A DNA stretch of 37,067 nt from NCBI RefSeq assembly GCF_028288225.1, contig NZ_JAQBOC010000004.1, positions 1-37,067 on the forward strand, written 5' to 3'. This document shows, one piece after another, positions 7,127 through 15,359 of the stretch (its first letter is position 1; every line of letters starts with the position of its first letter). This DNA comes from Mucilaginibacter sp. GTDB taxonomy: Bacteria > Bacteroidota > Bacteroidia > Sphingobacteriales > Sphingobacteriaceae. Below the pieces are notes generated by a model, which saw only the letters and a program-made list of their open reading frames with translations, searched no databases and had not been told where the DNA came from. The position numbers and the translations under genes were made by a program.

Positions 7127-10100
7127 TTATTTACCGTTTGAATTGCTTTGTCCAACACCGTTATCGCCTGATACAAACTCATCGTCTTCATCAGATTCAT
7201 TGTTTCGCGGACGGCGACCTTCTGGCCTTTGCGTAACTGCGCCCTTGTTTTTTGCAGCAATCATTTTTTGGATGATCCTCGCTTCATCGGCCCTCATTGT
7301 TTTTTGGTTGGCTGCATCCTTGTCAATATCCCAGTAGGGAATTCCATCAACATAAGTTTTTTCAGCAACTGCGTAAATAGAAAGCGGGTCAGCAGACCAT
7401 AATACCAAATCAGCATCCTTACCAACTTTTATACTGCCAATGTGCTTATCAACATGCAGCATAGTTGCAGGGTTAATAGTAACCAGCTTTAAAGCTTCTT
7501 CCTCGCTCATTTTGCCATAAGCAACAGATTTACCGGCTTCCTGGTTAAGGCGGCGCGCCATCTCTTCATCGTCCGAGTTAAAGGCTGTTAACACCCCAAC
7601 ATCGTGCATCAGCGCACCATTGTATGGTATAGCTTCGGCAACCTCGTTTTTGTATGCCCACCAATCACTGAAGGTTGAACCCGCAATATTGTGCGCTTTC
7701 ATTTTATCAGCCATTTTATAGCCTTCCAAAATGTGGGTAAAGGTGTTTATTTTAAAGCCCATTGAATCGGCAACATGCATCAGCATATTTATTTCTGATT
7801 GTACATAGGAGTGACAGGTGATAAAGCGTTTGCCATCCATTATCTCAACAATAGCATCCAGCTCAATATCGCGGCGTACATTATTACCTTTTAGGGCACG
7901 TGCAGCCTTGTATTCTTTAGCACGGGTAAATTCATCAATATAAACCTCCTCAACGCCCATGCGGGTTTGCGGGAAACGGGCAGCGCCTATCACTGCGCCG
8001 TTATTGCTTCCCTTAACATTTTCGCCAAGGGCAAATTTTATAAAGCCATCAGCATCTTCAACTTTCATGTCATCAGGCAATACTCCCCAACGGTGTTTTA
8101 TCAGCTGTGTTTGGCCGCCAATCGGGTTAGCCGAACCATGCAGAATATGCGATGTAGTAACTCCGCCTGCTAACTGGCGGTAAATGTTTATATCTTCTGA
8201 ATTTAAAACGTCGGCTATCCTTACCTCGGCGCTTACTGCCTGGGTGCCTTCGTTTATGCTGCCACTGCCCGCAATGTGCGAGTGCTCATCAACAATACCA
8301 GGTGAAAGGTGCTTGCCTGTGGCATCAATAACTTTAGCGTTGCCGGCAGCTATGCCCTTGCCTACAGCTTTTATCTTACCGTTCTCTATCAGCACATCGG
8401 TATTTTGCAGGATGCCGGCTTTGTCGCTTGTCCAAACGGTAGCGTTTTTAAATAATACGCTTTCGGCTTTTGGCAGTTCGGTATTGCCGTAGGCTGTAAA
8501 CGGATAAATAACCGGACCATCATTAATAGGCTGCTTGGCAGGCTCGGGTTTTGTTTTTTCCGGCGGTGCAGGGCTGGTATAAGTTGCGCTCCATTTCATT
8601 TCTGATCCATCAGGAAGGATGCCGCTGCCATTAAATGTTAAGGGCGATGTTTTGGTGATGTAACCATTTAGCCTTACGTTGCCGGTTGGTTTATTTTTAA
8701 GGTCGAAATAGATGCTTACCATATCGCCGGTGCGGGTAATGGTTCCCTTGGTGCGGGTGCTGTCGGCCCCGGTGCGTTCAAGGTTTACATCATATGCGCC
8801 CGGTTTGCCGCTAATTTTAAGTATAACCCCCGGCAAAGCATCGCTGGAAAAGTTATAGTTGCCCCGCAGATCGGTTACATCCATGCGGCTAACCACATAT
8901 GGGCGACCCTCTATCCAGTTCTCGTAAATTATATTCTCCTTTTTAAACAGGTCATCCGATGTGATAATAAAGTTGGCCATTTTACCTTTGGCAAGTGTGC
9001 CTGCCTTATCACCCACGCCAAGCATTTCGGCAGGGATAGACGTCAGGGAGTTTAATGCTTGTTTTTCGCTCAAACCATTATCAATTGCGGTACGCAGGTT
9101 TGTCCAGAAGTCGCGGGCATTTGTTAAGCCGTATGAGGTAATGGCAAACTTAATTCCTGCTTTTTCCATAACGGCGGGGTTGGTGGGCGCCAGCTCCCAG
9201 TCTTTCATTTGGGTATAGCTTACATTGCGGGCATCAAGCGGATCTTCCACATCAAATGCCTCGGGGAAGGTAAGCGGGATAATAAAGCTGCCGCCTGTAG
9301 CTTTCATGGCGTCAATGCGGCGATACTCCTGTCCGTCGGTTTTAAAAATATATTGCTTGCCAAACTCCTTGCCTATTTTATTGGCACGCAAAACACTCAG
9401 CGGATCAGACACTTCAAAAATCTGCGGGAGCGATTGGGTGCGGTTAAACTCATCAAGCGAGATGTTAAATTCTTCTTTCTGATTTTTGTACCACTGGGCA
9501 TCATAATAGGTTTGACGCAGCAAAGCAATAGCACCCATTAATGACGACGGGTAATTTGTTGCCGCGGTGCCTTTGCTAAATGAGTAATTAGCAGCAGCCT
9601 CGCTGTTCAGTATTACAAAATTATCGCGTTCATCGCCCAAAGAAACCACTGCCGAGGTACCACGGGCAATACCATCATGAATTAATGACTGCACAGTGCC
9701 AAAGCCGTTCTTTTTAAAATCTTCGGCTTTTGAGGCATCGGCATGGAACACCGCCTTTACGTTCATCTCGGGCTTTATTGATTCATTCCATCCGTAGGCG
9801 CCCGGTTTTGTTGATACGGGTACAGCAACACGGCCAAAACCGCTACCCGGAGCAAACGCCTGTCTTGGTGCTTCGGGGATGCCGTAGGTTGTATAGGCGT
9901 CAACCAGGCCAGGATAAATATATTTCCCTTTCAGATCAACGGTTACATAACCTTTCGGGATCTTAACATCGGCGCCGACAGCTTCGATCTGCCGGTCTTT
10001 AACCAGTAAAATACCATTGGGAATTGTTTGATCGGCATTTACAACAATGGTGGCATTGATGAAGGCGTACTGGCCTGGTCGCACATCCCAGGCGCCATTT

Positions 10101-10174
10101 ACCGGGAATGTTTGCTGTGCCCGCGTTAGCAGGGCAAATAGCATGGCGCAACAAAAAAGTAAGAGTTTTTTCAT
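7127..10174 (-). CDS. Exported two-domain amidohydrolase
   Basis: About 1,015 residues from the start I prefer, ATG 10172-10174, because MKKLLLFCCAMLFALLTRAQQ is a clean signal peptide. An upstream in-frame ATG at 10219 would add 15 residues before it. Two amidohydrolase units are fused, with a ~150-residue beta-rich segment between them. The first unit has YPGLVDAYTTYG in place of the HxH motif and looks inactive. The second has SPGIVDEHSH (near residue 630), CHS (near 785), THILE (near 811) and FNSDDEE (near 866), a full set of metal ligands. The substrate is unknown; relatives are annotated as amidohydrolases or imidazolonepropionase-like, often acting on cyclic amides or peptides. It is the first gene of a two-gene operon. 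Confidence 0.9.
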   Translation of the reverse strand: MKKLLLFCCAMLFALLTRAQQTFPVNGAWDVRPGQYAFINATIVVNADQTIPNGILLVKDRQIEAVGADVKIPKGYVTVDLKGKYIYPGLVDAYTTYGIPEAPRQAFAPGSGFGRVAVPVSTKPGAYGWNESIKPEMNVKAVFHADASKAEDFKKNGFGTVQSLIHDGIARGTSAVVSLGDERDNFVILNSEAAANYSFSKGTAATNYPSSLMGAIALLRQTYYDAQWYKNQKEEFNISLDEFNRTQSLPQIFEVSDPLSVLRANKIGKEFGKQYIFKTDGQEYRRIDAMKATGGSFIIPLTFPEAFDVEDPLDARNVSYTQMKDWELAPTNPAVMEKAGIKFAITSYGLTNARDFWTNLRTAIDNGLSEKQALNSLTSIPAEMLGVGDKAGTLAKGKMANFIITSDDLFKKENIIYENWIEGRPYVVSRMDVTDLRGNYNFSSDALPGVILKISGKPGAYDVNLERTGADSTRTKGTITRTGDMVSIYFDLKNKPTGNVRLNGYITKTSPLTFNGSGILPDGSEMKWSATYTSPAPPEKTKPEPAKQPINDGPVIYPFTAYGNTELPKAESVLFKNATVWTSDKAGILQNTDVLIENGKIKAVGKGIAAGNAKVIDATGKHLSPGIVDEHSHIAGSGSINEGTQAVSAEVRIADVLNSEDINIYRQLAGGVTTSHILHGSANPIGGQTQLIKHRWGVLPDDMKVEDADGFIKFALGENVKGSNNGAVIGAARFPQTRMGVEEVYIDEFTRAKEYKAARALKGNNVRRDIELDAIVEIMDGKRFITCHSYVQSEINMLMHVADSMGFKINTFTHILEGYKMADKMKAHNIAGSTFSDWWAYKNEVAEAIPYNGALMHDVGVLTAFNSDDEEMARRLNQEAGKSVAYGKMSEEEALKLVTINPATMLHVDKHIGSIKVGKDADLVLWSADPLSIYAVAEKTYVDGIPYWDIDKDAANQKTMRADEARIIQKMIAAKNKGAVTQRPEGRRPRNNESDEDDEFVSGDNGVGQSNSNGK

Positions 10175-10330
10175 TTGAATAGTTTTGTCAGTTAATACAG
10201 TCCCTAATATATTAAACATTAGCGACAGACGACGCAGAGCCGGTTTTTATCATGGATTTGTTACAATTAACCAAAAATTGAAAAGAGCGAATTACAAAAT
10301 GTAAATTAGTAGAAGTTAAATGTTGTTAAG

Positions 10331-11185
10331 ATGATACAAATTCCTAAAGACCTGCTTGAGCACCATGCACATATCAAATTACGGCTTGCTGATATGTATG
10401 GCGTTCTTATTGACAAAAAACGGCCATTCAGATGCGATGACACGCTTCAAACTGCACATTGCCTTGAGGTTGTTTTAACAGGAGCGATTGATGTTAGGTA
10501 TGGTAGTTGTGTACAACACCTCACTGCAGGAGAGATCCAATTTAGACGACGTGGTAATTACCAGCTATTTCCATCGGATGATTATACCAGCCTGCTCATT
10601 TTTATGGAAAACGAATTTGTTGACTACTTTTTGGAAAACCATGTTCCGGAATTTAAGCAGGAAAAATTCAGTGCCGACCTGCCGCCGTTTACCTTTAAAA
10701 CATCTGCGTTTATAAATGCTAACATAACGCAGGTTATTCAAAATATTTTACACCCCCGGGAGTATTCCAGGTGCATTGTGAAATTTACCGCTCACCAGGT
10801 ACTATTGCAAATTTTGTCAAACGACAGCTCAAAAACTTTTGTTTCATTTCTGAAATACCTGGTTGGTGAAAAGAAAGTTGACCTGGCATACTTTATGGAA
10901 GCTAACTTTAACCGTCAGCTTTCCTTGCCGAATATGGCTAAACTTACAGGGCGAAGTGTAAGTGCTTTTAAAAAGGAGTTTACTGAACGTTTTAATACTA
11001 CACCTGTAAAATGGCAAATAAACCGCAGGCTTGAATATGCCGAGTATCAGTTAAAAACCTCGTGTGATCCGGTATCAACAATAGCTTATACCAGCGGGTT
11101 TGAGAACATATCTCATTTTTCAAAGGTGTATAAGCAGAAGTTTGGTGCGTCGCCTAAAAGTGCAAGAAGCGAGCTGGTGATATGA
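10331..11185 (+). CDS. AraC family transcriptional regulator
   Basis: A 284-residue regulator. Residues ~20-120 resemble the ExsA-type cupin sensor domain (VVLTGAIDVRYG, GEIQFRRRGNYQLFP). Residues ~185-284 form the two-HTH AraC domain: FNRQLSLPNMAKLTGRSVSAFKKEFTERFNTTPVKWQ, then DPVSTIAYTSGFENISHFSKVYKQKFGASPKSAR, a strong match to the second HTH. It lies 61 bp before an isochorismatase-family gene on the same strand and is divergent from the amidohydrolase operon. Either could be its target. The inducer is unknown. Confidence 0.92.
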   Translation: MIQIPKDLLEHHAHIKLRLADMYGVLIDKKRPFRCDDTLQTAHCLEVVLTGAIDVRYGSCVQHLTAGEIQFRRRGNYQLFPSDDYTSLLIFMENEFVDYFLENHVPEFKQEKFSADLPPFTFKTSAFINANITQVIQNILHPREYSRCIVKFTAHQVLLQILSNDSSKTFVSFLKYLVGEKKVDLAYFMEANFNRQLSLPNMAKLTGRSVSAFKKEFTERFNTTPVKWQINRRLEYAEYQLKTSCDPVSTIAYTSGFENISHFSKVYKQKFGASPKSARSELVI

Positions 11186-11246
11186 AAACAAACAAATAAA
11201 GCCTCACAGCAAAATTTCAGCCTCTGTAAAGCTGCAATTTTGAGGT

Positions 11247-11837
11247 ATGAAAACATTAAAGAATACCACCCCGGCGCTGATATTAGTTGATATACAGCAG
11301 GGTTTTGATAACATCCCCTACTGGGGCGGCGAACGCAACAACCCGGATGCAGAAGTAAATGCCCGTAAATTGCTTGATTGCTGGCGGGCAAACAAGCTGC
11401 CGCTATTTCATATTCAGCATTGCTCAACTAATCCAAACTCCTTGCTGGCAGAAAGTAACCCCGGCAATGCACACAAAGAAATTGTGAAGCCTTTACCGGG
11501 GGAGCCGGTGATAAAAAAATCAGTGAACAGTTCTTTTATCGGCACAGATCTGCAACAGCGACTGGATGCCGCCAAAATTGATACGATAGTTATAGTGGGC
11601 CTTACATCCGAACATTGCGTATCAACCACAGCAAGGATGGCCGGTAATTTTGGTTACAATACGTTTGTAGTAGCCGACGCAACCGCTGCTTTTGCAAAAA
11701 CAGGCATCAATGGCGAACACTACGATGCAGAAACCATCCATTTAACCGCATTGGCACAGATAAACAATGAATTTGCCACAGTTTTAAACACCGATGAAGT
11801 TATTAACGCTTTAAAAAAAAACGATGATTTTCTTTAG
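11247..11837 (+). CDS. Isochorismatase-family cysteine hydrolase
   Basis: A 196-residue cytosolic hydrolase with the Asp-Lys-Cys catalytic set of the family: Asp15 in ALILVDIQQGF, Lys90 or 91 in VIKKSVNSSF, and Cys124 in TSEHCVSTTARMA. VVGLTSEHCV is the family's nucleophile loop with its cis-peptide. Members hydrolyse amides or vinyl ethers (nicotinamidase, N-carbamoylsarcosine hydrolase, isochorismatase), so the substrate cannot be chosen. The gene follows the AraC regulator by 61 bp, consistent with local control. The frame stays open for 44 codons past the TAG stop, which is odd and is noted separately. Confidence 0.9.
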   Translation: MKTLKNTTPALILVDIQQGFDNIPYWGGERNNPDAEVNARKLLDCWRANKLPLFHIQHCSTNPNSLLAESNPGNAHKEIVKPLPGEPVIKKSVNSSFIGTDLQQRLDAAKIDTIVIVGLTSEHCVSTTARMAGNFGYNTFVVADATAAFAKTGINGEHYDAETIHLTALAQINNEFATVLNTDEVINALKKNDDFL

Positions 11838-12037
11838 CAATTTTATGAAAAAGCTTTTAGCGCCCTATTTACCGGTTTCGCAAGTGCTTTCAGTGATGAG
11901 GTAAAGGGGGATGGCTTTACTGTTATGCCTGTTCAGCAAACAAAGGCCTTCTCCACCACGATGAGGCTTTAACGCCGGGATCTTTACACTAACATCCCCC
12001 CAATTCAAATCACCCCAAATTAAATCCCTTAAAACCC

Positions 12038-12045
12038 TATTTTTG
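12038..12045 (+). promoter_or_regulatory. Candidate -7 box for trmB
   Basis: TATTTTTG matches TAnnTTTG and lies 17 nt before the GTG start, giving a very short leader. No TTG is found at the right distance upstream, so only half the promoter is supported. Confidence 0.4.
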
Positions 12046-12062
12046 TGTTTTAAATATTTTAA

Positions 12063-12710
12063 GTGGGAAAAGATAAATTAAGGCGTTTTGCTGAGATAGA
12101 TACCTTCAGCAACGTTTTACAGTTAGATGCCGGCAAGCCTTTTAAAGGGCTGTGGAACACCGGCTTTTTTAAAAACAACAACCCGGTAGTGCTCGAGCTG
12201 GCCTGCGGTAAAGGCGAATACACAGTTAACCTGGCAACCTTGTTCCCGGATAAAAACTTTATCGGCATTGATTATAAAGGGAACAGAATTTGGCGTGGTG
12301 CTAAAACGGCACTGGAAGAGGGTGTAAACAATGTCGCCTTTTTACGCATCCAGATAGAAACCCTGGTAGAATATTTTTCCCCCGGCGAGGTAGACGAGAT
12401 CTGGATCACTTTCCCGGATCCGCAGCCGCAGCTGAGCAGGGAAAAGAAGCGGTTAACATCATCCCGGTTTTTGAATATGTATAAGGTGATCGTAAAACCG
12501 GGCGGCTTTGTAAACCTTAAAACTGATAACGACGGACTGCACGCCTACACCGTCGAGAAAATTGCCGAAACCAATTTAACCCTGCATGCCAGAACTGAAG
12601 ATGTTTATCATTCTGAATTTGCTGATGAAGTGCTGAACATCAAAACATATTACGAGAAAAAATATTTAAAGGATAATAAGAACATTAATTACCTTAAGTT
12701 TTCATTTTAG
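12063..12710 (+). CDS. trmB: tRNA (guanine-N7)-methyltransferase
   Basis: A 215-residue SAM-dependent enzyme that makes m7G46 in the tRNA variable loop. The SAM-binding motif LELACGKGEYTVNLA lies near residues 44-58, FIGIDYKGNRIWRGA follows as the ribose-binding strand, and the TrmB signature WITFPDPQPQ is near residues 119-128. KTDNDGLHAYTVE is the late conserved block. The start is GTG at 12063; MGKDKLRRFAEIDTF is the expected N-terminus of Bacteroidota TrmB, and no ATG precedes it in frame nearby. Transcription is probably independent, since ~225 bp without a gene lies upstream. Confidence 0.94.
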   Translation: MGKDKLRRFAEIDTFSNVLQLDAGKPFKGLWNTGFFKNNNPVVLELACGKGEYTVNLATLFPDKNFIGIDYKGNRIWRGAKTALEEGVNNVAFLRIQIETLVEYFSPGEVDEIWITFPDPQPQLSREKKRLTSSRFLNMYKVIVKPGGFVNLKTDNDGLHAYTVEKIAETNLTLHARTEDVYHSEFADEVLNIKTYYEKKYLKDNKNINYLKFSF

Positions 12711-12755
12711 GTTAATAACGTTTTTGTAAATTTCTAAATAAAATAACATTTGGTC

Positions 12756-12842
12756 CTCCGTGCTCTCCGTGACTTCTCAGCGCCCTCTGTGGTTAATTTT
12801 TTACCACAGAGGACACAAAGTATGCACAGAGTAACAGAGAAT
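12756..12842. repeat. ACCACAGAGG short-period palindromic element
   Basis: CCTCTGTGGT (12784-12793) pairs perfectly with ACCACAGAGG (12803-12812) over a 9-nt loop. Both arms run on into degenerate repeats (ctccgtgctctccgtg on the left, gcacagagtaacagag on the right). It follows trmB and could end its transcript, but has no U-tract. The form matches a dispersed palindromic repeat. Confidence 0.7.
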
Positions 12843-12888
12843 TTGATTTGCGCCAAAAAAATTTTGTCTGTTTTTTGAGATTTGACTT

Positions 12889-12903
12889 TTGAGACAGTCT
12901 CAA
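12889..12903. promoter_or_regulatory. Inverted repeat upstream of the ATL gene
   Basis: TTGAGACAGTCTCAA is an inverted repeat with 7-bp arms around a single A, 45 bp before the ATG of the alkyltransferase-like gene. Its loop is too small for an RNA hairpin but suits a dimeric DNA-binding protein. A related TTTTGAGATTTGA stretch precedes it, so it may instead be part of a repeat. Confidence 0.3.
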
Positions 12904-12947
12904 TAGGTCGGTAGAAATATAATTATAATATATTAAAGGGAAACACA

Positions 12948-13280
12948 ATGGCCGAACCAAATTTTTACAACAGCGTTTATGAAGTTGCCAGGCTGATCCC
13001 TAAAGGCAGGGTAACGTCGTATGGTGCAATTGCTGCTTACCTGGGCACAAAAGGCTCATCGCGGATGGTGGGTTATGCCATGCAGGCGGCAGGCGGTGCC
13101 AATCCGCCCGTCCCGGCGCACAGGGTGGTTAACAGGCAGGGTTTATTAACCGCAAAATTTCATTTCGGCGGTAACCTTATGGAAACATTATTGGAAAATG
13201 AAGGTGTAAAAGTTATTGACGACCAGGTGCAGGATTTTAAAACCGTATTCTGGGATCCTTCTATCGAGCTGGCTTTGTAA
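12948..13280 (+). CDS. Alkyltransferase-like protein (MGMT family without the cysteine)
   Basis: A 110-residue protein matching the C-terminal DNA-binding domain of O6-methylguanine-DNA methyltransferase. PKGRVTSYGAIAAYLG (18-33) is the first helix region. SSRMVGYAM places Arg39 where ATL proteins have the base-flipping arginine finger. The acceptor motif PCHRV reads PAHRV, with Ala57 replacing the reactive cysteine. Known ATLs bind O6-alkylguanine without repairing it and flag it for nucleotide excision repair; most have PWHR. The role here follows by family inference. The gene appears single, after a repeat-filled gap. Confidence 0.9.
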   Translation: MAEPNFYNSVYEVARLIPKGRVTSYGAIAAYLGTKGSSRMVGYAMQAAGGANPPVPAHRVVNRQGLLTAKFHFGGNLMETLLENEGVKVIDDQVQDFKTVFWDPSIELAL

Positions 13281-13624
13281 GGGCCTTTGTCATTCTTAAC
13301 GTAGTGAAGAACTATTTCTTGAGCTTCAGCGAAAAATCTTCTACGCCGGACATGAACGCAAGACAAGTATTGCGACGACTTATCAGTTGGATAAGATCCT
13401 TCGCAACGTTACCCATGACAAGTATATTGAACAGCGCAGGGTGTCATCCTGAGCTTGTCGAAGGACGACGTGCGCAGAGGCCTGTCCGTGTGCTAAGCAT
13501 GGCGCAGAGGCCTTTGCCCGCATGGTTCGACTGAGCTCACCATGACATCCCAAACTTGTCATTTCTTCTTCAGATTTACCTGGGAATTTAACGTTCAGGA
13601 TGACAAAGTGGAATTTGTCATGTT
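13281..13624. repeat. Cluster of stacked palindromic repeats
   Basis: No gene is seen. TGTCATCCTGAGCTTGTCGA (from 13442) and the facing TCGACTGAGCTCACCATGACA (to 13546) are inverted arms of one element of about 105 bp. GTCATTCTTAACGTAGTGAA (from 13289) and its reverse-type partner AACGTTCAGGATGACA (13590-13605) look like arms of an outer element. The core cctgagcttgtcgaagga is a widespread bacterial intergenic repeat. Confidence 0.7.
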
Positions 13625-13648
13625 TTGATGCTTCAGAATATTTACCGC

Positions 13649-14017
13649 CTACAAGGCAACCATTTGCAGCAATTCCATCCTGTTGCCAAAAGGGTCATTA
13701 AATGCAAACCTTTGGCGGCCCGGAATCACAGGCTCCGGTACAATTTCCACGTGATGCTCTTTAAAAAGTTTCAGCGCCGCATCAACATTTTTTATTTCAA
13801 AGGCAATATGCCTTACAGACCTGGGCTTCTGTGGCTCGACGCCAATGTGCAGCTGTATATCGCCAATATTAAACCAGTAACCCGGCGTCGAAAAGAGGTG
13901 GTCGGGCCGTTCAATTTGCTTTAGGCCGATAATATCAACATAAAACCTTCGCGCCTCTTCCAGTCGTTCGGGAGGTACGCAAATATTAATATGGTCGGCG
14001 CGGATAAACTCAATCAT
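13649..14017 (-). CDS. VOC (glyoxalase-fold) family protein
   Basis: A 122-residue protein with two beta-alpha-beta-beta-beta units. ADHINICVPPERLEEARRFYVDIIGL is the standard opening, with His9 as a likely metal ligand. WFNIGDIQLHIGVEP follows, then VRHIAFEIKNVDAALKLFKEHHVE and FAFNDPFGNRMELLQ, whose glutamate is the usual final ligand. Family members include dioxygenases, lyases and resistance proteins, so no reaction can be assigned. Its ATG shares one base with the stop of the preceding VOC gene, so translation is coupled. Confidence 0.88.
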   Translation of the reverse strand: MIEFIRADHINICVPPERLEEARRFYVDIIGLKQIERPDHLFSTPGYWFNIGDIQLHIGVEPQKPRSVRHIAFEIKNVDAALKLFKEHHVEIVPEPVIPGRQRFAFNDPFGNRMELLQMVAL

Positions 14018-14394
14018 TACTCGTCTTCGGCAAAGGTTAGCACGTAATTATTATTATCAAGGATAGAGAACTCAGTAGCCCCATAAAAAGTAGTTTCAAG
14101 GCCTTTAAGCACTTCCACCTTGCCTTTTATCAGCTCAAAAAACTCTCTTATTTTCTTTAGCTTGATGTAAAGCAGCTGCGATGCACCATTTTGCCTGCTA
14201 ATTTGGGGCAGTTCCTCGCCCAGGCTGGTAAAGGTTTGAAACATAAAGGTAACATTGCCGTTCATCATCATGGCCCAGATCAAATCGGGACCGCTTTCCG
14301 GAACGGTAACTACCAGCTGAAATCCTATGGACTTATAAAAGGCAATGGTTTCATCCATACTGTTAACAAAAATATTAGGCGAGAGACTTTCCAT
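14017..14394 (-). CDS. VOC family protein, first of a coupled pair
   Basis: A 125-residue glyoxalase-fold protein: SLSPNIFVNSMDETIAFYKSIGFQLV at the N-terminus and TTFYGATEFSILDNNNYVLTFAEDE at the C-terminus. The usual first metal histidine is replaced by Asn (SPNIFV), and the last ligand position reads VLTF. It may therefore bind a ligand rather than catalyse a metal reaction. The TAA stop and next ATG overlap by one base. The two proteins could form a heterodimer, which is inference. Confidence 0.87.
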   Translation of the reverse strand: MESLSPNIFVNSMDETIAFYKSIGFQLVVTVPESGPDLIWAMMMNGNVTFMFQTFTSLGEELPQISRQNGASQLLYIKLKKIREFFELIKGKVEVLKGLETTFYGATEFSILDNNNYVLTFAEDE

Positions 14395-14435
14395 AGGGTT
14401 TTGAATTAAGGAGTTAAAAATAAATATTTAGTTTT

Positions 14436-14521
14436 GATTTCGGAAGTCGGAATGCCGATTGCGGAATGTGTTGAATAAATACAAAAATCATTAATTCACT
14501 AACTCGCTAATTCACAAATAA
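14436..14521. repeat. Two degenerate short repeats before the AhpD-like gene
   Basis: cggaagtcggaatgccg (from 14441), with a further gattgcgga, repeats a GGAAT/CGGAAG unit. attcactaactcgctaattc (14495-14514) repeats a 7-8-nt ATTCACT-like unit. Both are typical degenerate intergenic repeats of this genome. TAGTTTTG at 14429-14436 resembles a -7 box but has no partner. Confidence 0.5.
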
Positions 14522-14872
14522 ATGGGAAAGCTCATAGAAGATTTTGAAGGCTATCGTACAAAAATGAACGCCAGGATAATGGAGTCGTCAAATACCAATA
14601 TCAAACGGTTTTTTGCTTTAGATACCACTACTTATGCAGATGGTGCGCTGGATGTAAAAACAAAAGAATTGCTTGGCCTTGTAGCCTCCATGGTTTTGCG
14701 CTGCGATGATTGTATAAAATATCATTTAGGTAAATGTCATGAAGCAGGTGTTAATCATGATGAAATGAACGAGGTATTTATGATCGCTAATTTGGTTGGC
14801 GGGTCGATAGTTATTCCGCATTATAGAAGAGCCGTGGAATATTGGGATGAGCTGAATGGGGTTGAATCTTGA
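14522..14872 (+). CDS. Carboxymuconolactone decarboxylase / AhpD-like protein
   Basis: A 116-residue all-helical CMD-family protein. DVKTKELLGLVASMVLRCDDCIKYHLGKCHEAGV contains Cys61-x-x-Cys64 followed by the conserved histidine three residues on, the AhpD-type thiol/proton-relay pattern. This suggests peroxide or thiol-redox function rather than decarboxylation. ENEVF-type (NEVFMIANLVGGSIVIPHYRRA) helices follow. Its TGA stop (14870-14872) is formed by a TCTTGAGTCTGAAG repeat, so the last residues VES are repeat-derived. It may once have been longer. Confidence 0.9.
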   Translation: MGKLIEDFEGYRTKMNARIMESSNTNIKRFFALDTTTYADGALDVKTKELLGLVASMVLRCDDCIKYHLGKCHEAGVNHDEMNEVFMIANLVGGSIVIPHYRRAVEYWDELNGVES

Positions 14873-14924
14873 GTCTGAAGTCTTGAGTCTGAAGTCTGAA
14901 ATCTTGAGTCTGAAGTACTGGGTC
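14866..14924. repeat. TCTTGAGTCTGAAG short-period repeat
   Basis: The unit tcttgagtctgaag occurs in about four imperfect tandem copies, beginning in the last codons of the AhpD-like gene and providing its stop. The same family, in the opposite orientation, recurs at 15362-15396 and twice at 26.25-26.34 kb. Confidence 0.85.
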
Positions 14925-14994
14925 AAAAAATAAATTCATTTTATTAATTCATCTATTTTAACGAATTTCGGTTTTGACCTAAATACTTTAAACA

Positions 14995-15357
14995 TTGAGT
15001 TCGTTCAGAGATTTAATTGCGTATAAAAAATCATTTGCGCTTTCGATGGAGATTTTTTCGATTACAAAAAGTTTTCCTAAAGAAGAAACTTATAGCCTGG
15101 TTGATCAGATCAGGCGCTCATCAAGATCTGTTTTTGCATCTATTACCGAAGCGTATAAAAAAAGAAGATATCCTAATCATTTTGTAAGTAAACTTACGGA
15201 TGCAAATATGGAAAATGGCGAAACACAGGCCTGGCTTGATGCTTCGCTTGAATGCAACTATATTACAAATGAAAAATACCAGGAATTAAATAATCAAAGT
15301 GAAGAAGTAACCCGTTTACTAATTTACATGATCAACAATCCTGAAAAATTTAAATAA
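14995..15357 (+). CDS. Four-helix bundle protein (23S rRNA IVP / Avd-like)
   Basis: A 120-residue protein of the four-helix-bundle family first found in 23S rRNA intervening sequences: SFRDLIAYKKSFALSMEIFSITKSFPKEETYSLVDQIRRSSRSVFASITEAYKK. The motif RRSSRSV(F/A)xxI(T/A)E is the signature. Free-standing copies are frequent in Bacteroidota and their role is unknown; the diversity-generating retroelement protein Avd shares the fold. No reverse transcriptase or rRNA is near. The start is TTG at 14995, since SFRDLxAYKKS is the usual N-terminus and no ATG precedes it. The next gene starts 2 bp after the stop. Confidence 0.85.
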   Translation: MSSFRDLIAYKKSFALSMEIFSITKSFPKEETYSLVDQIRRSSRSVFASITEAYKKRRYPNHFVSKLTDANMENGETQAWLDASLECNYITNEKYQELNNQSEEVTRLLIYMINNPEKFK

Positions 15358-15359
15358 AA

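Noticed and set aside
14995..15357. Four-helix-bundle gene as part of a diversity-generating retroelement
   Set aside because: No reverse transcriptase, template or variable repeat is near; the stand-alone family is common in Bacteroidota.
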